Notes: a model not told the origin generated them from the letters alone. A stretch of 47,850 nt of DNA from an uncultured Pseudokineococcus sp. (GCF_947495735.1 NZ_CANMAA010000022.1:1-47850); one strand, 5' to 3'; shown: positions 7,018-16,170, counted from the first letter of the stretch. Numbers and translations are program-made.

Positions 7018-7072
7018 GACTCCAGCGGCGCTCGACGACTCAGCGGCGCTCGGCGACTCAGCGGCGACCTGG
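7018..7072. repeat. Tandem 18-19 bp repeat (array D)
   Basis: Three units at 7018-7036, 7037-7054 and 7055-7072 share GACTCAGCGGCG. They lie between the DUF3073 terminator and the convergent purM stop. A partial copy (GACCTCAGCG) overlaps the last bases of purM near 7100. The core resembles part of array C. Confidence 0.8.
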
Positions 7073-7103
7073 TGGTGTTCGACGACTGAGGAGGCTCGGG
7101 ACC

Positions 7104-8237
7104 TCAGCGCGCGAGGTGCGCCCCTCGGAGCCGCACGCTGCCGCCGTCCACGCCCTTGGCGCCCGCGGTGACGTCCGCGTCGCGCACGCCGTCGTCCGCC
7201 CGGACGGAACCCAGGACCCAGGCGTGCGTCCCCGCCCCTGCGAGCCCGCGGAGCGCGGCGTCCACGGCGTCCGGCGCCACCACCGCGACCATGCCGACGC
7301 CCATGTTGAGCGTCCGCTCCAGGTCCTCGAGGGGGACGCCGCCCAGCCGGCCGACGAGGTCGACGACCGCCGGGGGCGCCCACGTGCCGCGGTCGAGGTC
7401 GGCCTGCAGGCCCGCGGGCAGCACGCGCCCGAGGTTGGCCGCCAGCCCTCCGCCGGTGACGTGGCTGAGGGCCCGCAGCCCCTCTCCCAGGTCGGCGGCC
7501 AGGTCCAGGCACGGCCGGGTGTACAGGCGCGTCGGCGTCAGGAGCTCCTCGCCGAGGGTGCGGCCGAGCTCGTCGACGTGCCGCTCCAGGCCCCACCCCG
7601 CGTCGGCGACCACGCGGCGGACCAGCGAGAAGCCGTTGCTGTGCAGGCCCGAGCTGGCCAGGGCCAGGACGACGTCGCCCTCGCGCACCCGCTCGGGGCC
7701 GAGGACGTCGTCCGCCTCGACCACTCCCGTGGCCGCCCCGGCGAGGTCGTACTCGTCGGGGCCCATGAGCCCGGGGTGCTCGGCGGTCTCGCCCCCGACG
7801 AGGGCGGTGCCCGTCTCCTCGCACCCGCGGGCGATGCCGCGGACGAGGTCGGCGATGCGCTCCGGCACGACCCGGCCGCAGGCGATGTAGTCGGTCATGA
7901 AGAGGGGGCGCGCGCCGCTGACGACGATGTCGTCGACCACCATGGCCACGAGGTCGATCCCGACCGTGTCGTGGACGTCCAGCGCCCGGGCGATCGCGAT
8001 CTTCGTGCCCACGCCGTCCGTGCTCGTCGTCAGCAGGGGGCGCCGCATCCCGACCAGGGCGCTGGCGTCGAAGAGGCCCGCGAAGCCGCCGAGCCCGCCG
8101 ACCACCTCGGGGCCGTGCGTGCGCGAGACGGCCTCGCGCATGAGCGCGACCGCGCGGTCCCCCGCCTCGACGTCGACGCCCGCCGCGGCGTAGGTGGTGC
8201 CCGGGGCTGCGCCCCCTGGGGCGCCCGCCCCGCTCAC
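7104..8237 (-). CDS. purM: Phosphoribosylformylglycinamidine cyclo-ligase (AIR synthetase)
   Basis: Closes the imidazole ring of FGAM with ATP to give AIR, step 5 of purine synthesis. The 377-residue protein has the AIRS-type ATP-binding fold: TYAAAGVDVEAGD at the N-terminus, LLTTSTDGVGTKI (about residues 68-80), GGETAEHPG near residue 140 and SSGLHSNGFSL in the second half. GTG 8237 is chosen because its first two bases overlap the purF stop (GTGA junction) and GGGGAG lies 6 bases upstream, so translation is coupled to purF. The 3' end faces the DUF3073 gene across repeat array D. Confidence 0.96.
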   Translation of the reverse strand: MSGAGAPGGAAPGTTYAAAGVDVEAGDRAVALMREAVSRTHGPEVVGGLGGFAGLFDASALVGMRRPLLTTSTDGVGTKIAIARALDVHDTVGIDLVAMVVDDIVVSGARPLFMTDYIACGRVVPERIADLVRGIARGCEETGTALVGGETAEHPGLMGPDEYDLAGAATGVVEADDVLGPERVREGDVVLALASSGLHSNGFSLVRRVVADAGWGLERHVDELGRTLGEELLTPTRLYTRPCLDLAADLGEGLRALSHVTGGGLAANLGRVLPAGLQADLDRGTWAPPAVVDLVGRLGGVPLEDLERTLNMGVGMVAVVAPDAVDAALRGLAGAGTHAWVLGSVRADDGVRDADVTAGAKGVDGGSVRLRGAHLAR

Positions 8238-9808
8238 CGACCGCTCCCCGCGACGGCGCCCTCGGCGTCCTTGACGGCGCCGCTCGGGGCGGCCGCCGCC
8301 GAGCCGAGGGCCGCGTCGGAGCGCACCTCCGTGAGGCCGAGCTCGAGCTGGTGCTTGCCGAGGCGGTGCGCGTCGGGCAGCGGCACGGGGTAGTCGCCGG
8401 TGAAGCAGGCCGAGCAGAGCCGGTCGGCCGGCTGCTCGGTGGCCTCGACCATCGCCTCCTGGGAGATGTACCCGAGGGTGTCGGCGTCGATGCTGCGGCG
8501 GATCTCCTCCACCCCCAGGCCGGCGGCGACGAGCTCGGCGCGGCTCGCGAAGTCGATGCCGTAGAAGCACGGCCACGTGACGGGCGGTGAGGAGATGCGC
8601 ACGTGCACCTCGGCGGCGCCGGCCTCGCGGAGCATCCGCACGAGCGCGCGCTGGGTGTTGCCCCGGACGATCGAGTCGTCGACCACGACCAGGCGCTTGC
8701 CCCGGACGACGTCGCGCAGCGGGTTGAGCTTGAGCCGGATGCCCAGCTGGCGGATGGTCTGGTCGGGCTGGATGAACGTGCGCCCGACGTAGCTGTTCTT
8801 GACCATGCCCTGGCCGTAGGGGATGCCGGACGCCTCCGCGTAGCCGATGGCCGCGGGCGTCCCCGACTCGGGCGTGGGGATGACGAGGTCGGCCTCGACG
8901 GGGTGCTCGGCCGCCAGGCGCCGTCCCATCTCGACCCGGGCGGCGTGGACGACGCGGCCGGCGATCGTGGTGTCCGGGCGCGCCAGGTACACGTACTCGA
9001 AGACGCAGCCCTTCGGCGTGCTCTCCGCGAAGCGCGAGCTCCGCAGCCCGTCCTCGTCGACGGCCACGAGCTCGCCGGGCTCGACCTCGCGCACGAAGCT
9101 GGCGCCGACGATGTCCAGCGCCGCCGTCTCGCTGGCCACCACCCAGCCCCGCTCGAGGCGACCGAGGACGAGCGGGCGCACGCCGTGGCGGTCCCGCGCG
9201 GCGTAGAGCGTGCGCTCGTCCATGAACACGAGGCTGAAGGCGCCCTCCAGCAGCGGCAGGACCTCCAGCGCCGTCGCCTCGAGCGTGCGGTCCGGGCGGC
9301 CGGCCAGCAGCGCGGTGACCAGGGCGGTGTCGGTGGTGTTGCCGCGGGCGAGCTCGCCGCTGGCGGCACTGGTCCCCTGCTCGCCGCGCAGCTCCGCGAC
9401 CATCTCGCGCAGCTGGTGGCTGTTGGTGAGGTTGCCGTTGTGGCCGAGGGCGACGGTGCCCGAGGCCGTGGCGCCCAGGGTCGGCTGGGCGTTCTCCCAC
9501 CGGCTCGCACCGGTCGTGGAGTACCGGGTGTGGCCGATGGCCACCTGCCCCGTGAGCGCCCGGAGCGCCGGCTCGTCGAAGACCTGGGACACCAGGCCCA
9601 TGTCCTTGTAGACGAGCAGCTGGCTGCCGGTGCTGACCGCGATGCCCGCGGACTCCTGGCCGCGGTGCTGCAGCGCGTAGATGCCGAAGTACGTCAGCCG
9701 CGCGACGTCCTCGTCGGGCGCCCAGACGCCGAAGACCCCGCAGGCGTCCTGCGGGCCCTTCTCGCCGGGGAGCAGGTCGTGGGTCAGCCGTCCGTCGCCA
9801 CCAGGCAC
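8234..9808 (-). CDS. purF: Amidophosphoribosyltransferase
   Basis: Makes phosphoribosylamine from PRPP and glutamine, the committed step of purine synthesis. The 524-residue protein has a short propeptide ending before C23 (QDACGVFGVW), the expected N-terminal nucleophile after processing. It has the glutaminase domain to about residue 250 and a phosphoribosyltransferase domain with the PRPP loop VVVDDSIVRGNTQ. Four Cys positions (GCVFEYVYLA, PCFYGID, LCSACF) match the ligands of the Fe-S cluster of Bacillus-type PurF, implying oxygen sensitivity. GTG 9808 gives the conserved actinobacterial start PGGDGRLTHDLLPGEKG. A low-complexity Ala/Gly tail ends the protein. Coupled to purM by a 4-base overlap. 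Confidence 0.97.
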   Translation of the reverse strand: MPGGDGRLTHDLLPGEKGPQDACGVFGVWAPDEDVARLTYFGIYALQHRGQESAGIAVSTGSQLLVYKDMGLVSQVFDEPALRALTGQVAIGHTRYSTTGASRWENAQPTLGATASGTVALGHNGNLTNSHQLREMVAELRGEQGTSAASGELARGNTTDTALVTALLAGRPDRTLEATALEVLPLLEGAFSLVFMDERTLYAARDRHGVRPLVLGRLERGWVVASETAALDIVGASFVREVEPGELVAVDEDGLRSSRFAESTPKGCVFEYVYLARPDTTIAGRVVHAARVEMGRRLAAEHPVEADLVIPTPESGTPAAIGYAEASGIPYGQGMVKNSYVGRTFIQPDQTIRQLGIRLKLNPLRDVVRGKRLVVVDDSIVRGNTQRALVRMLREAGAAEVHVRISSPPVTWPCFYGIDFASRAELVAAGLGVEEIRRSIDADTLGYISQEAMVEATEQPADRLCSACFTGDYPVPLPDAHRLGKHQLELGLTEVRSDAALGSAAAAPSGAVKDAEGAVAGSGR

Positions 9809-9987
9809 GCGGCAATGGTGGCACAGGGCGCGCGACCCGCCCGACCGCTGCGCAGCCGCGCACCACCCTCCCGGAGGACGGCCGCGAGCGGTCGCCCTCC
9901 GTCGGACGGCTCGTCGAGCGGCCCCGGACGGGTGGTCCCCGCGTCCTGGGCGCACGCGGGGCGGCGCCCTGCGGGAGCCTCGGGCCC

Positions 9988-10476
9988 GTGTCCGGGACGG
10001 CCCACGAGCGCGCGCTGCACCTCGACCTGGCGGGTCTCCGGGAGGAGTACGTGCACCAGGACCCGCCGATGGCCCGGGGCACCGCCGTCCGCTGGCTCCT
10101 GGCGGGCGCGGTCGCCGTCACCGCCGCCGCGGTCCTCGCCGTCGTGACCGAGCACCTCGGCCTCCTCGTCGGGGCCCTGCTGCACGGCGTCGCGGCAGTC
10201 GTCGTCGTGAGCGTCACCGACCGACCGCGGTGGCGCCCGCGCACGGTCCTGCGTCCCGAGGAGCTGGACGTGCGCGACCGCGGGCTCTTCCGCGACCGCT
10301 TCGCCTGGTGGTGGGTCGTCGAGGTCCAGTGCCACCCCGCCCGCCGGCCACCGGGCCGGGTCGTCCTGCAGGACGGACGGCGGCTGCGGCTGCGCGGCAT
10401 GCCCGCTGCCGACGTCGAGCGACTGGCGCGGGCGCTGGAGCGCGCGAGGGCGGCCACCCACGGCTCGGGCTCGTGA
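9988..10476 (+). CDS. PH-like membrane protein, first of three tandem paralogues
   Basis: A 162-residue protein of unknown role. After about 32 residues come two adjoining hydrophobic helices (about 33-72), then a C-terminal region with the pattern of the bacterial PH-like domain (bPH_6 type): LRPEELDVRDRGLFRDRFAW, a conserved Trp-x-x-V pair, RVVLQDGRRLRLRGMP and a final helix DVERLARALERARA. The same layout recurs in the next two genes, which overlap it and each other. GTG 9988 is the only suitable start. Divergent from purF. The family assignment comes from pattern resemblance, not a search. Confidence 0.7.
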   Translation: MSGTAHERALHLDLAGLREEYVHQDPPMARGTAVRWLLAGAVAVTAAAVLAVVTEHLGLLVGALLHGVAAVVVVSVTDRPRWRPRTVLRPEELDVRDRGLFRDRFAWWWVVEVQCHPARRPPGRVVLQDGRRLRLRGMPAADVERLARALERARAATHGSGS

Positions 10477-10979
10477 CGGACCCGCTCCCCCTCCGGCTCG
10501 ACCTGGCGGGGCTGCAGGAGCACTACGCCCGGGTCGACCCGCAGCTCTCCCCCCGCGCGCGGCGGCTGCTGCTGGTGCTGGCCGTCGTGGCCGGGCTGGT
10601 CGCGGCCGTCGGGGTCCTGCGAGCCGTCCTGGCCGACGGCCTGCCCCACCTGCTCGTCGCCCTCCTGCCGGGCGTGCTGCTGCAGGCGCTCCTCGGCCTC
10701 GTGGCGCACCCGTCGCTGCGGCCGCGCACCCGCCTGTCGCCCGAGGAGCTCGACGTCCGCGCGGAGCTCCTGCACCACGAGCGGGTGCCGTGGCAGCAGG
10801 TGGTGCGCGTGCGACCGGCCGGACGGTGGGAGGACGCCGCGCACGCCGAGCTGGCCGACGGCGGGCTCCTGCCGCTGCCGCACGTGCCGCCGGACGACGC
10901 GCTCCGGCTGGCCGTGGCCCTCGACGCAGCGCGGGAGCGAGTCGAGCGCGAGGCGGACGGGAGCGGCGCCGGTGGCTGA
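10473..10979 (+). CDS. PH-like membrane protein, second paralogue
   Basis: A 168-residue protein built like its neighbours: LDLAGLQEHYARVDPQLSPR at the start parallels the first paralogue's LDLAGLREEYVHQDPPMARG, then two hydrophobic helices (about 32-75) and a PH-like half with LSPEELDVRAELLHHERVPW, RVRPAGRWED and the closing PPDDALRLAVALDAAR helix. GTG 10473 overlaps the preceding stop (GTGA), so translation is coupled. Function unknown; a small membrane-anchored adaptor is possible but unproven. Confidence 0.7.
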   Translation: MTDPLPLRLDLAGLQEHYARVDPQLSPRARRLLLVLAVVAGLVAAVGVLRAVLADGLPHLLVALLPGVLLQALLGLVAHPSLRPRTRLSPEELDVRAELLHHERVPWQQVVRVRPAGRWEDAAHAELADGGLLPLPHVPPDDALRLAVALDAARERVEREADGSGAGG

Positions 10980-11439
10980 CCGCACCGCCCCTGACCCGGG
11001 TGACCTCGGTGACCTCGTCCGCGTCCACCGCGAGCCGTGGCGGCCCCGGACCCGTCGCGGACGAGTGGCGACCGTCGTGGCGCTCGTCGCCGCCGTGCTG
11101 CTCCTGCTCGGCTCCGCCGTGCTCGTCGTCCCCCGCAGCGGCGCCTGGGCCGTGCTGCCTGCGGTCTCGGCGCTCCCGCCCCTGCTGCTCCGACCGCTCG
11201 GCACGGGCGTGGACCTGGAGGGTCTCCACCGCCGCCAGGGCGTGCTGCGCCGCCGGCGCGTGACGTGGGCCGACGTCGTCGAGGTGCGGCCCGCGGGCCG
11301 GTGGCGGGAGTGGGGCAGCGCCCGGCTGGGCGACGGACGTCACCTGGAGCTCGTCGGCATGGCGCCCGACGACGTCGAGCGGCTGTCGGCGGCACTGGCT
11401 GCGGCGCGCCGACGCGCCGCGCAGACCGCTCGAGACTGA
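10972..11439 (+). CDS. PH-like membrane protein, third paralogue
   Basis: A 155-residue protein with the same plan: basic N-terminus, hydrophobic helices at about 30-70, then VDLEGLHRRQGVLRRRRVTW, VVEVRPAGRWREW and APDDVERLSAALAAARRR. The block RPAGRW-E is shared with paralogue two, and the 'MAPDDVERL' end with paralogue one (MPAADVERL). GTG 10972 overlaps the previous gene by 8 bases. It ends directly at a perfect terminator hairpin, so the three genes form one closed unit. Confidence 0.7.
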   Translation: MADRTAPDPGDLGDLVRVHREPWRPRTRRGRVATVVALVAAVLLLLGSAVLVVPRSGAWAVLPAVSALPPLLLRPLGTGVDLEGLHRRQGVLRRRRVTWADVVEVRPAGRWREWGSARLGDGRHLELVGMAPDDVERLSAALAAARRRAAQTARD

Positions 11440-11478
11440 CGAACGGCGCCCTCCCCGGACGGGGAGGGCGCCGTTCGT
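11439..11478. terminator. Perfect bidirectional terminator hairpin
   Basis: Eighteen perfectly paired bases (ACGAACGGCGCCCTCCCC and its complement) flank a GGAC loop. The hairpin starts on the last base of the third PH-like gene and lies before the convergent rtcB stop at 11529, so it probably ends both transcripts. Confidence 0.9.
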
Positions 11479-11528
11479 CGTTCTCGGGCAGAGCGTCCCG
11501 CCGTCCGCCGGTCTCGGCGACGCGCGCG

Positions 11529-12722
11529 TCAGTCGCCCTTGACGTTCACCACCTGCCGGAGCACGTGGCGGACGTCGACGAGGCGGGCGGCGTCGGCCAT
11601 GACGACGTCGACGGGCTTGTAGGCCTGCGGGTGCTCGTCGAGGAAGGCGTCGGACTCGCCCCACACGACACCCGTCATCCGGGAGTCGAGGTCGCTGCGG
11701 GAGAAGCGCCCGCGCGCCGCCGACCGCGACCAGGCCCGCCCCGCGCCGTGCGGGGAGGAGTGCAGCGCCACGGGGTCGCCCTTGCCGACGACGACGTACG
11801 AGGCGTCGCCCATGGAACCGGGGACGAGCCCCGGCTCGCCCTCGCGGGCGCTGATGGCGCCCTTGCGGGAGAGCCACACCTGGCGCCCGAAGTGCGTCTC
11901 GCGCGCCGTGTAGTTGTGGTGGCAGCCGATCGTCTCCTCGCGCACCACGTCCTGCGGCCCGCCCAGGCCGAGGGCCTCGGCGAGCGCCGCGACGACGCGG
12001 TCCATCATCTCCTCGCGGTTCAGGGCGGCGAACCGCTGGGCCCACAGGAGCGCCTCGACGTAGGCGTCGAACTCCAGCTCGCCCTCGACCAGGTAGGCGA
12101 GGTCGCGGTCGGGCAGGTCGTAGAACCGCCGGGGCGCCTGCTCCTGCGCCACCCGGATGTGCCGCTGCGCCAGCTGGTTGCCGACGCCCCGCGACCCCGA
12201 GTGCAGGAAGAGCCACACGCGCTGCTGCTCGTCGAGCGAGACCTCGACGAAGTGGTTGCCCGACCCGAGCGTGCCCAGCTGCCGCTCCCACCGGCGCCCC
12301 ACCTGGTCGGCCTGCTCCACGCCGGGCAGGGCGCGCAGCTCGGCGACGCGCGGCTCCGCCGTCGCCTCCACGCCGCGGTTGCGCCCGCCCGCCGACAGCG
12401 GCACGCGGGCGCTGATGCCGGTGTGCAGCGCCCGCAGGTCGACGCGCCGCAGGTCCTGCGCGACGTACCGCGTGCGGACGGCGAGCATCCCGCAGCCGAT
12501 GTCGACCCCCACGGCGGCGGGGATGATCGCGCCGTCGGTGGGGATGACGGAGCCGACCGTCGCCCCCTTGCCGAGGTGCGCGTCGGGCATGAGGGCGATG
12601 TGCGGGTGGATGAACGGCAGGGTCGCCGTCGTGAGCGCCTGCTCGCGCGTGGCGTCGTCGAGGATCGACGCCCAGCTCATCAGGCGGGGGGCGAGCCGGT
12701 CGGGCCGGCCGTCGGTGGGCAT
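11529..12722 (-). CDS. rtcB: RtcB-family RNA ligase
   Basis: Joins RNA 2',3'-cyclic-phosphate or 3'-phosphate ends to 5'-OH ends with GTP and Mn2+, in RNA repair or tRNA splicing. The 397-residue protein has the whole active site: PDAHLGKG (about 46-53), GVDIGCG with metal ligands D74 and C77, LGSGNHF (about 152-158), HSGSRG (about 174-179), HHNY (about 258-261), PGSMG, and HGAGR with H315 as the guanylated histidine. The N-terminus is that of the standalone bacterial form. No rtcA, rtcR or archease gene is adjacent. ATG 12722 is the natural start. Likely a damage-repair enzyme in this setting; that role is inference. Confidence 0.95.
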   Translation of the reverse strand: MPTDGRPDRLAPRLMSWASILDDATREQALTTATLPFIHPHIALMPDAHLGKGATVGSVIPTDGAIIPAAVGVDIGCGMLAVRTRYVAQDLRRVDLRALHTGISARVPLSAGGRNRGVEATAEPRVAELRALPGVEQADQVGRRWERQLGTLGSGNHFVEVSLDEQQRVWLFLHSGSRGVGNQLAQRHIRVAQEQAPRRFYDLPDRDLAYLVEGELEFDAYVEALLWAQRFAALNREEMMDRVVAALAEALGLGGPQDVVREETIGCHHNYTARETHFGRQVWLSRKGAISAREGEPGLVPGSMGDASYVVVGKGDPVALHSSPHGAGRAWSRSAARGRFSRSDLDSRMTGVVWGESDAFLDEHPQAYKPVDVVMADAARLVDVRHVLRQVVNVKGD

Positions 12723-12892
12723 GGCTGTGCTCTCTCGTGCGGAGGGGATGCCGCGCGGTGCCGCGCGGCGCCGACGAGCATCACCGGGAAGCCGCGCAGC
12801 GTCACGCGGGTTTCGGCCCGTCCGGCCGGGGCGCTGTCAGAGACCTCCGCGCGCCGCGCCGCCTGGTCGTCGGAACCCGCGGCCCCGACCGC

Positions 12893-13198
12893 TCAGTCCC
12901 GCCGGCGGACCGCGCGCTCGAGCCCGACGCCGACGAGCCCGCCGAGCAGACCGCCGACGATGCCGAGCCCGGCGAGGAGGTAGCCGAAGATCGCTGCACG
13001 GCCGTAGGTCTCGGTCGGGGTGGCCACGAAGGTCAGGACCAGGGCCGCCAGCGCCCCGACGACGACGCCCAGGCCGATGAGCAGCCGGTAGCGGGGGGCG
13101 CGGCGGTAGCGCACGCGCTGGGCTCCCGCGAGCTCCTCCGCCGTCGGAGCGGGGCGCTCGTCGCGGTCGCCGGACCGGTCGGGCTGCTGCTCGCTCAC
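12893..13198 (-). CDS. Small two-helix membrane protein, unknown function
   Basis: A 101-residue protein with a charged, proline-containing N-terminus (about 1-36), two hydrophobic helices (about 39-60 and 69-92, the second with a GLGIVGGLLGGLVGVGL glycine zipper) and a short basic tail RAVRRRD. GTG 13198 is preceded by a TAGCGT -10 box at 13206-13211 with only 7 bases between, so the mRNA is probably leaderless. It sits between rtcB and the purL-SCP pair on the same strand. I do not recognise a family with certainty. Confidence 0.7.
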   Translation of the reverse strand: MSEQQPDRSGDRDERPAPTAEELAGAQRVRYRRAPRYRLLIGLGVVVGALAALVLTFVATPTETYGRAAIFGYLLAGLGIVGGLLGGLVGVGLERAVRRRD

Positions 13199-13205
13199 GG
13201 GACCG

Positions 13206-13211
13206 ACGCTA
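13206..13211 (-). promoter_or_regulatory. -10 box for a leaderless transcript
   Basis: TAGCGT on the minus strand, 7 bases before the GTG start of the two-helix membrane protein, so transcription should begin at or next to the start codon. Confidence 0.5.
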
Positions 13212-13240
13212 CCCGGCGGACGAGCCGCCCCCGCCCGCGG

Positions 13241-13630
13241 TCAGCCGGGGCTCGCGGCCGGGCTCGTCGGCCAGAGCGGCAGCGCGTCCCCGAGCACCGC
13301 GCGCAGGCCGCTGGCCGAGACGCGCCCCTGGGCGACGGCGTCGTCCCAGCGCAGATCGCCGGTCACCAGGGCGAGCCACGTCGCGGCGTCGGTCTCCACC
13401 ACGTTGGGCGGGGTGCCGCGCGTGTGGCGCGGACCCTCGACGCACTGGGCGACGCCGAAGGGCGGCACCCGCACCTCCACGCTGCTGCCCGGGACCCGCT
13501 CGGCGAGCTCCTCGAGGGACCCGCGGACGGCGAGCGCGGTGGCGGTGCGGTCGGCGCCGGCGGGGTCGGCCGCCCAGGCGCGGACGGCGTCGCGCGCGCG
13601 GCCCGAGCTGATGCGGCGGCGGGCGGGCAC
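13241..13630 (-). CDS. SCP2-like sterol carrier family protein (SCP_3)
   Basis: A 129-residue protein of the bacterial SCP_3 type (sterol-carrier-like fold, ligand unknown). Recognisable blocks are [30 protein letters not shown], the conserved [16 protein letters not shown] and the closing [20 protein letters not shown]. The last is the characteristic end of SCP-like domains and in related proteins helps shape a hydrophobic pocket. GTG 13630 starts one base past the purL stop, so it is probably translated from the purL message. The same purL-SCP adjacency is common in actinobacteria; why is not known. Low-complexity Pro/Ser tail. Confidence 0.85.
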   Translation of the reverse strand: MPARRRISSGRARDAVRAWAADPAGADRTATALAVRGSLEELAERVPGSSVEVRVPPFGVAQCVEGPRHTRGTPPNVVETDAATWLALVTGDLRWDDAVAQGRVSASGLRAVLGDALPLWPTSPAASPG

Positions 13631-13631
13631 G

Positions 13632-15968
13632 TCAGCTCCCGAACGCCTCGCGCAGCGTCGCCGTCGAGACGGCGCGCAGCTCGGCCACGGGGACGACGAA
13701 GAGCCCCTGCACGTCGAGCACCGCGGCGTCGCCGGGCTCGTCGACGACGCCGACGCGCAGCGCCGGCTGCTGGCGCGCCGAGCAGACGTCGGTGAAGCGG
13801 ACCTCCTCCGAGCGCGGCACCGAGACCAGCACGCGCGCGGTCGACTCGCTGAACAGCGCCGTGGCGGCGTCGACGCCGTCGCGCTCGCGCAGCTCGTCGA
13901 GCCACACGCGCGCGCCGACGCCGTAGCGCAGGCACCCCTCGACGAGCGCCTGCGCGAGCCCGCCCTCGGAGAGGTCGTGCGCGGCGTCGACGAGCCCGTC
14001 GCGGCTGGCGTTGACCAGGACGTCGCCCAGCAGCCGCTCGGCCTCCAGGTCCACCGCCGGGGGCAGCCCCCCGAGGTGGCCGTGCTCGACCTCGGCCCAC
14101 GCCGAGCCGTCGAGCTCGAAGCGCGTGGTGCCCAGCAGGTACAGCGCCTGGCCCGGCTCCCGCCAGCCCGACGGGGTCCGGCGCGCGACGTCGTCGAGCA
14201 CGCCGAGGACGCCGACGACGGGCGTCGGGTGGATCGGGGTGTCCGCCGTCGAGTTGTAGAGCGAGACGTTGCCGCCGGTCACGGGCACCCCGAGCACCTG
14301 GCAGGCGTCCGCGAGCCCGGTGACGGACTGCTGGAACTGCCACATGACGTCGGGGTCCTCGGGGCTGCCGAAGTTGAGGCAGTCGGTGACGGCGAGCGGC
14401 CGCGCCCCGACGGTCGAGACGTTGCGGTAGGCCTCCGCGAGCGCGAGCTGCGCGCCCGCGTAGGGGTCGAGGTAGCCGTAGCGGCCGTTGGCGTCGGTGG
14501 CGACCGCGACGCCGAGGCCGCTCGCCTCGTCCACGCGGACGACGCCCGCGTCGTCGGGCGTCGCGAGCGCGGTGTTGCCGAGGACGTAGCGGTCGTACTG
14601 GTCGGTGATCCACCCGGCGTCGGCGAGGTTCGGCGAGGCCACGAGGCGCAGCAGCGTCGCGCGCAGCTCCTCCCCCGACGTCGGGCGCGCCAGCGCGGCG
14701 GCGGTGTCCGCCTGCAGCGCGTCCTGCCACGACGGGCGGGCGTAGGGCCGCTCGTAGACCGGCCCGTCGTGCGCGACGGTGCGCGGCGGCACGTCGAGGA
14801 CGACCTCGCCGCGCCACGTGATGACGAGGCGGCCGGTGTCCGTGACCTCCCCCAGCACGCTCGTCTCGACGTCCCAGCGGCCGGTGACCTCCATGAACCG
14901 GTCGAGGTCCTCGGGCCGGACGACGGCCATCATCCGCTCCTGGCTCTCGCTCATGAGGATCTCCTCGGGCGACAGCGAGGGGTCGCGCAGCAGCACGCGG
15001 TCCAGCTCGACGTGCATGCCGCCGTCGCCGGCGCTGGCGAGCTCGCTCGTGGCGCAGGAGAGCCCGGCGCCGCCGAGGTCCTGGATGCCCTCGACGACGC
15101 CCGCGGCGAAGAGCTCGAGGCAGCACTCGATGAGCACCTTCTCGGCGAACGGGTCGCCGACCTGGACGCTCGGGCGCTTCGCCGGGCCCGTCGCGTCGAA
15201 GGTCTCCGACGCGAGCACGGAGACGCCGCCGATGCCGTCGCCGCCCGTGCGCGCGCCGAACAGGACGACCTTGTTGCCGGCGCCGGTGGCGTTGGCCAGG
15301 TGCAGGTCCTCGTGCCGCATGACGCCGACGGCGAGGGCGTTGACGAGCGGGTTGCCCTGGTAGACGGCGTCGAAGACGGTCTCGCCGCCGATGTTCGGCA
15401 GGCCCAGGCAGTTGCCGTACCCGCCGACGCCGGCGACGACGCCGTGGACGACGCGCGCGGTGTCGGGGTGGTCGACGGCGCCGAAGCGCAGCTGGTCCAT
15501 CACGGCCACCGGGCGGGCGCCCATCGCGAGGATGTCGCGGACGATGCCGCCGACGCCCGTGGCCGCGCCCTGGTGGGGCTCGACGAAGCTCGGGTGGTTG
15601 TGGCTCTCGACCTTGAAGGTCACGGCCCAGCCGTCACCGATGTCGACCACGCCGGCGTTCTCGCCGATGCCCACCATGAGGTGCTCGCGCATCGCCTCGG
15701 TGGTCTTCTCGCCGAACTGGCGCAGGTGCACCTTCGAGGACTTGTAGGAGCAGTGCTCGCTCCACATCACCGAGTACATGGCCAGCTCGGCCGACGTCGG
15801 GCGGCGGCCCAGGATCTCCCGGATGCGCCCGTACTCCTCCTCGCGCAGACCCAGCTCGCGCCACGGCTGGGCGACGTCGGGCGTGCTCGCCGCGCGCTCG
15901 ACGGTGTCGAGGCCGCCGCCCGGTCCGGTGGGGGCCTGCGGGGCGGTGGCGGTGGTGGGCTCGGCCAT
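13632..15968 (-). CDS. purL: Phosphoribosylformylglycinamidine synthase subunit PurL
   Basis: ATP-using subunit of FGAM synthase, step 4 of purine synthesis, working with PurQ (ammonia source) and PurS (bridge). At 778 residues it is the small type that needs both partners. Motifs: [12 protein letters not shown] near residue 70 with the catalytic His, [34 protein letters not shown] in the first half, and [13 protein letters not shown] and [10 protein letters not shown] in the second. ATG 15968 lies 6 bases from a TAGCCT -10 box (15975-15980), so the message is probably leaderless. Separated from purQ/purS by a VanY gene on the opposite strand. Confidence 0.97.
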   Translation of the reverse strand: MAEPTTATAPQAPTGPGGGLDTVERAASTPDVAQPWRELGLREEEYGRIREILGRRPTSAELAMYSVMWSEHCSYKSSKVHLRQFGEKTTEAMREHLMVGIGENAGVVDIGDGWAVTFKVESHNHPSFVEPHQGAATGVGGIVRDILAMGARPVAVMDQLRFGAVDHPDTARVVHGVVAGVGGYGNCLGLPNIGGETVFDAVYQGNPLVNALAVGVMRHEDLHLANATGAGNKVVLFGARTGGDGIGGVSVLASETFDATGPAKRPSVQVGDPFAEKVLIECCLELFAAGVVEGIQDLGGAGLSCATSELASAGDGGMHVELDRVLLRDPSLSPEEILMSESQERMMAVVRPEDLDRFMEVTGRWDVETSVLGEVTDTGRLVITWRGEVVLDVPPRTVAHDGPVYERPYARPSWQDALQADTAAALARPTSGEELRATLLRLVASPNLADAGWITDQYDRYVLGNTALATPDDAGVVRVDEASGLGVAVATDANGRYGYLDPYAGAQLALAEAYRNVSTVGARPLAVTDCLNFGSPEDPDVMWQFQQSVTGLADACQVLGVPVTGGNVSLYNSTADTPIHPTPVVGVLGVLDDVARRTPSGWREPGQALYLLGTTRFELDGSAWAEVEHGHLGGLPPAVDLEAERLLGDVLVNASRDGLVDAAHDLSEGGLAQALVEGCLRYGVGARVWLDELRERDGVDAATALFSESTARVLVSVPRSEEVRFTDVCSARQQPALRVGVVDEPGDAAVLDVQGLFVVPVAELRAVSTATLREAFGS

Positions 15969-15974
15969 GGGCGC

Positions 15975-15980
15975 AGGCTA
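15975..15980 (-). promoter_or_regulatory. -10 box of purL (leaderless)
   Basis: TAGCCT on the minus strand ends 6 bases before the purL ATG. No ribosome site fits in that gap, consistent with a leaderless mRNA. Confidence 0.5.
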
Positions 15981-16075
15981 CCGAGCGGTGCGGGCCCTCC
16001 CCGCCCGCCGAGGTGCGCGACGGCGCGCCCGCACCGGGACGGAGATCGGGGACCCGGCCCAGGTGCTGGCTCGGC

Positions 16076-16149
16076 ATCCGGACTCGGGACTCGGGACTCC
16101 GGACTCGGGCTCGGGCTCGGGACCCAGGTCGGGGCTCAGGTCCGGAGGA
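16076..16149. repeat. 6-7 bp microsatellite-like repeat upstream of the VanY gene (array E)
   Basis: Repeated GGACTCG / GGGACTC heptamers, then GGGCTC hexamers, then decayed copies, cover about 70 bases before the GTG start. A frame running through it upstream gives only Gly/Ser/Asp-rich sequence and is not taken as coding. Confidence 0.75.
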
Positions 16150-16170
16150 GGGCGTGCCGACAGCCTGGGT

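Noticed and set aside
8238-11204. Long minus-strand extension upstream of purM in the purM frame
   Set aside because: It runs out of frame through purF and antisense to the PH-like genes. The GTG at 8237 with a ribosome site is the true purM start.
15778-16170. N-terminal extension of the VanY gene
   Set aside because: It would be antisense to purL and pass through the microsatellite; composition is not protein-like.
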